This document shows, piece by piece, positions 61,582 to 64,000 of a stretch of DNA of 64,000 bases (within the stretch, counting starts at the first letter, position 1; each line of letters begins with the position of its first letter). The position numbers and the translations under genes are program-made. Origin of the DNA: Lysobacter sp. CFH 32150. GTDB taxonomy: Bacteria; Pseudomonadota; Gammaproteobacteria; Xanthomonadales; Xanthomonadaceae. The notes under the pieces are model-generated. The model made no database searches and was not told where the DNA came from. It saw only the letters and a program-made list of their open reading frames with translations. The stretch lies in NCBI RefSeq assembly GCF_022758295.1, contig NZ_JALDWJ010000001.1:496001-560000 (forward strand), read 5' to 3'.

Positions 61582-62354
61582 AGGTCGTTATCGTCGCCAG
61601 GAAGCCGCGTCAGGATCTCCACGCCGTCCTCGGTCACAGCGACGGTGTGCTCCCACTGCGCGGACAACTTGCGGTCCTTGGTGACCACGGTCCAGCCGTC
61701 GGGCAGCAGCTTGGTGTGACGCGCGCCTTCGTTGATCATCGGCTCGATGGTGAAGGTCATGCCGGTCTTCAGCACCGTGCCCTCGCCCGGACGACCGTAA
61801 TGCAGCACCTGCGGGTCCTCGTGGTAGATGCGGCCGATGCCGTGGCCGCAGTACTCGCGCACCACGCTGAAGCGTTCGCCTTCAGCCAGGGTCTGGATGG
61901 CATGGCCGATGTCGCCCAGGGTCGCGCCGGGCTTGACCATGCGGATGCCACGGAACATCGCCTCACGGGTCACGTCTACCAGCCGCTTGGCCATGACCGA
62001 CGGCGTACCGACGTAGTACATGCGGCTGGTGTCGCCGTGCCAACCGTCCTTGATGACAGTGACATCGATATTCACGATGTCCCCTTCCTTCAACACCTTG
62101 GCCGCGCTGGGGATGCCGTGGCAGATCACGTTGTTGACCGAAGTGCAGACGGTGGCAGGAAAGCCACGATAGCCGACGTTAGCCGGAATTGCCTGCTGTA
62201 CGTTGACGATATGGTCGTGACAGATGCGATCCAGCTCCTCCGTGGTCACCCCGGGCTTCACGTATGGGGCGACCACCTGCAGGACTTCGGCGGCCAGGCG
62301 GCCGGCGACGCGCATCTTCTCGATCTCGTCTGGGGTTTTGATGGTGATGGACAT
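61578..62354 (-). CDS. map: Methionine aminopeptidase, type I
   Basis: Removes the initiator methionine from nascent proteins. 258 residues. Metal ligands and catalytic residues are visible: His in CHGIPS, Asp in NIDVTVIKDGWHGDTS (two Asp), His in GHGIGRIYHEDP, Glu in TIEPMIN and Glu in QWEHTVAV. First gene of a map-glnD-dapD-arsC-dapE run. In E. coli map is divergent from rpsB; here a dioxygenase gene separates the two. Confidence 0.97.
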   Translation of the reverse strand: MSITIKTPDEIEKMRVAGRLAAEVLQVVAPYVKPGVTTEELDRICHDHIVNVQQAIPANVGYRGFPATVCTSVNNVICHGIPSAAKVLKEGDIVNIDVTVIKDGWHGDTSRMYYVGTPSVMAKRLVDVTREAMFRGIRMVKPGATLGDIGHAIQTLAEGERFSVVREYCGHGIGRIYHEDPQVLHYGRPGEGTVLKTGMTFTIEPMINEGARHTKLLPDGWTVVTKDRKLSAQWEHTVAVTEDGVEILTRLPGDDNDL

Positions 62355-62467
62355 TCAGGGATTATCGCCCATCTCGTCGCAGACCGACTCCCAACGCTGC
62401 TTGACCGGACATCCATGCGTCTTGCGTAGGGCAATGAGTGTTTCCGAATTCGCCTGGAGACAGGGCC

Positions 62468-63142
62468 ATGACTTGCGCAACGCCTTCGCTCGGGAATGAA
62501 GCCTCGCCGTTCCGCACCTCGCGAAGGCAAGTGCTGGGTGGCCTCGCGGCGGGCGTGGGCCTGCTGCTTCCGGGGTTTGCCCTCGCCCAGAAGGAGTCCC
62601 TGATCCGCCGCGGTACGCCGCAACTGACACTGGGCCCGTTCTACCCCTTGGATCGCCCGGAGGAGGACGCAGACCTGACCCACATTGCCGGCCGCCCAGG
62701 ACAAGCGCAGGGCACGATCATGGAACTGACTGGCCGCGTGCTCACCGAGGCAGGCGCGCCGGTGGCCGGCGCCCTGCTCGACATCTGGCAGACCAACGGG
62801 CTCGGGCGCTACCACCACCCCGGCGACGAGTCTGGGCTGCCGCTCGACCCCAATTTCCAGGGCGCGGCCGTGATCCACACGGATGCCGAGGGCGGCTACT
62901 GGATTCGCACCGTCATCCCCATGCCCTACGGGCGGCGGCAGCGCCACATCCATTTCGACGTGCGCGGCAAGCGGCGACGCCTGATGACGCAAATGTTCTT
63001 CCCCGGCGAGCCCAACGAGCGCGACACCCTATACCCCACGCTGCAAAGCGCGAAGTTGCAGTCCGCTGTGACCGCCCGCGTCAATGGCGAGCGCGAGGGC
63101 GTGCGCCTGTTCAACTGGGACATCGTCCTCGCCGGCGAGTAA
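62468..63142 (+). CDS. Tat-exported intradiol ring-cleavage dioxygenase-like protein
   Basis: 224 residues. A twin-arginine signal SRRQVLGGLAAGVGLLLPG ends near ALAQ, so the protein is exported folded. The dioxygenase core has WQTNGLGRYHHPGD and DPNFQGAAVIHTDAEGGY, and PYGRRQRHIHFDVRG supplies the Fe(III) ligands Tyr, Tyr, His, His of the protocatechuate 3,4-dioxygenase family. It is short and single-subunit-like, and no catechol pathway genes are nearby, so the substrate is open. GGAGACAGG precedes the ATG. Confidence 0.88.
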   Translation: MTCATPSLGNEASPFRTSRRQVLGGLAAGVGLLLPGFALAQKESLIRRGTPQLTLGPFYPLDRPEEDADLTHIAGRPGQAQGTIMELTGRVLTEAGAPVAGALLDIWQTNGLGRYHHPGDESGLPLDPNFQGAAVIHTDAEGGYWIRTVIPMPYGRRQRHIHFDVRGKRRRLMTQMFFPGEPNERDTLYPTLQSAKLQSAVTARVNGEREGVRLFNWDIVLAGE

Positions 63143-63176
63143 GTCGCCGCGCCTTCACGGCCCGCTCGCCCGTGAG

Positions 63177-63205
63177 TTGCCCGTAACCAGCCGCCCGGCT
63201 ACAAT
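63177..63205 (+). promoter_or_regulatory. Promoter of rpsB
   Basis: TTGCCC (63177-63182) and TACAAT (63200-63205) with a 17-bp spacer, 4/6 and 5/6 to consensus, predict a start near 63212. This lies about 35 bp after the dioxygenase stop. Confidence 0.7.
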
Positions 63206-63211
63206 TCCGCG

Positions 63212-63438
63212 GCTCTGTAGGGCCTCCGCCTTCCAGATCCGCCCATGCCGGGCGTCACCGGCAAATTCACACCTGCTGCCACAGCCTGTACCGGGGTGTC
63301 TGCTTGCCAGTCTGGAGCCAAGGCTCCAGTAGTTTCAGGCGAGGGATCTGGATACAGAAGCAGCAGGGACGCCTAACCCCGGAACCGATGCCCGCCTCAA
63401 CGACCGGCGGCTGGTTCCATGTCATTGGAGTACAAGCA
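63212..63438 (+). promoter_or_regulatory. Long 5' leader of rpsB with a strong hairpin
   Basis: About 227 nt between the predicted start and the rpsB ATG. It contains a perfect 8-bp inverted repeat CTGGAGCC / GGCTCCAG (63312-63319 and 63322-63329). GGAG (63427-63430) is the Shine-Dalgarno. Long structured rpsB leaders repressed by free S2 are known in enterobacteria; the same role here is inferred. Confidence 0.55.
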
Positions 63439-64000
63439 ATGCCCCAGATCACCATGCGCCAGATGCTGGAAGCCGGCGTGCATTTCGGCCACCAGACCCG
63501 TTACTGGAACCCGAAGATGGGTCCGTACATCTTCGGCGCCCGCGGCAAGATCCACATCATCAATCTCGAGAAGACGATGCCGCTCTTCTCGGACGCGATG
63601 AACTTCATCTCCGCGATCGCGCAGAAGCGCGGCACGATCCTGTTCGTCGGCACCAAGCGTTCGGCGCGCGAAGCGATCAAGGAAGAAGCCACCCGCTGCA
63701 ACATGCCGTATATGACCCAGCGCTGGCTGGGCGGCACGCTGACCAACTTCCGCACCGTCAAGGCTTCGGTCTCGCGCCTGAAGGAACTGGAAGCCGGCGA
63801 AACCGATGGCACCTTCCAGAAGCTGGTCAAGCACGAAGTGCTCCGCCTGCGCCGCGAGCGCGACAAGCTCGACGCTTCGCTCGGCGGCATCAAGGAAATG
63901 AACCGTCTGCCCGATGCGCTGTTCGTCATCGACATCGGCCATGAAGACATCGCGGTCAAGGAAGCCAAGAAGCTCGGCATCCCGGTGATCGCGGTCGTCG
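63439..64000 (+). CDS. rpsB: 30S ribosomal protein S2, N-terminal part; gene runs off the window edge
   Basis: The first 187 codons of S2 are present, starting [21 protein letters not shown], the family signature. [38 protein letters not shown] and [10 protein letters not shown] are conserved blocks. The ATG is 8 bp after GGAG. tsf would be expected next. The C-terminal part is outside the window. Confidence 0.97.
   Translation, partial: MPQITMRQMLEAGVHFGHQTRYWNPKMGPYIFGARGKIHIINLEKTMPLFSDAMNFISAIAQKRGTILFVGTKRSAREAIKEEATRCNMPYMTQRWLGGTLTNFRTVKASVSRLKELEAGETDGTFQKLVKHEVLRLRRERDKLDASLGGIKEMNRLPDALFVIDIGHEDIAVKEAKKLGIPVIAVV

Overview
The window is a chromosomal segment of a high-GC gammaproteobacterium, most likely of the family Lysobacteraceae (Xanthomonadaceae). 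This is inferred from the lspA-ileS-ribF-murJ / rpsT and obgE-rpmA-rplU gene orders, the map-glnD-dapD and arsC-dapE blocks, the TonB-dependent receptor type, and a LacI-controlled starch locus of the kind seen in Xanthomonas relatives. I see no phage, transposase or CRISPR array. Coding density is high and many neighbours overlap by TGATG or ATGA junctions, indicating translational coupling.

Layout. 1-8.1 kb: housekeeping genes (lspA partial, ileS, ribF, murJ, rpsT, obgE, rpmA, rplU). 8.1-17.7 kb: a YidB-like protein, uvrA, a periplasmic copper chaperone, two crotonase-fold enzymes of fatty-acid metabolism, a sulfurtransferase-Nudix-DUF1289 operon, an exported FKBP-like protein, a Cys-rich small protein and nth. 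17.7-23.9 kb: a phosphate-starvation block (OprO/P-like porin, pstS, pstCAB, phoU), with 11-bp-phased Pho boxes in front of the porin, pstS and pstC. 24.1-26.2 kb: a three-gene RiPP metallophore cluster of the HvfABC (bufferin/oxazolin) type whose precursor also carries two EF-hands. 26.2-30.4 kb: rnt, a small membrane protein, rlmB and rnr. 30.5-45.6 kb: a malto-oligosaccharide/starch utilisation locus (LacI regulator, GH13 lipoprotein, MFS sugar symporter, GH13 alpha-glucosidase, GH97, lipoprotein esterase, secreted GH13 amylase, TonB-dependent receptor), with two matching LacI-type operators in its two divergent promoter regions. 45.9-54.5 kb: tRNA-Leu(CAG), an FG-GAP/VCBS repeat protein, parC, an MFS transporter, a penicillin-acylase-family hydrolase and a dispersed palindromic repeat. 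54.5-64 kb: asnB, dapE, an ArsC-family reductase, dapD, glnD, map, a Tat-exported intradiol dioxygenase and rpsB (partial).

The strongest candidate for something new lies between dapE and asnB. A 39-codon reading frame on the minus strand ends with five Asn codons in six (AAT AAC AAT CGC AAT AAC). It is followed by a rho-independent terminator whose 5' arm (GGCCTGC) is perfectly complementary to a segment (GCAGGCC) just downstream of those Asn codons. The asparagine synthetase gene asnB starts 32 nt after the hairpin. This is the architecture of a ribosome-mediated transcription attenuator, here apparently sensing charged tRNA-Asn. The classical attenuators I know serve his, trp, phe, thr, leu and ilv operons, and I am not aware of an established one for asparagine synthetase.

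The second point of interest is the HvfABC cluster, in which six EGxCG copper-binding core motifs flank a pair of canonical EF-hands in one exported precursor. All calls were made by reading the sequence; no database search was run.
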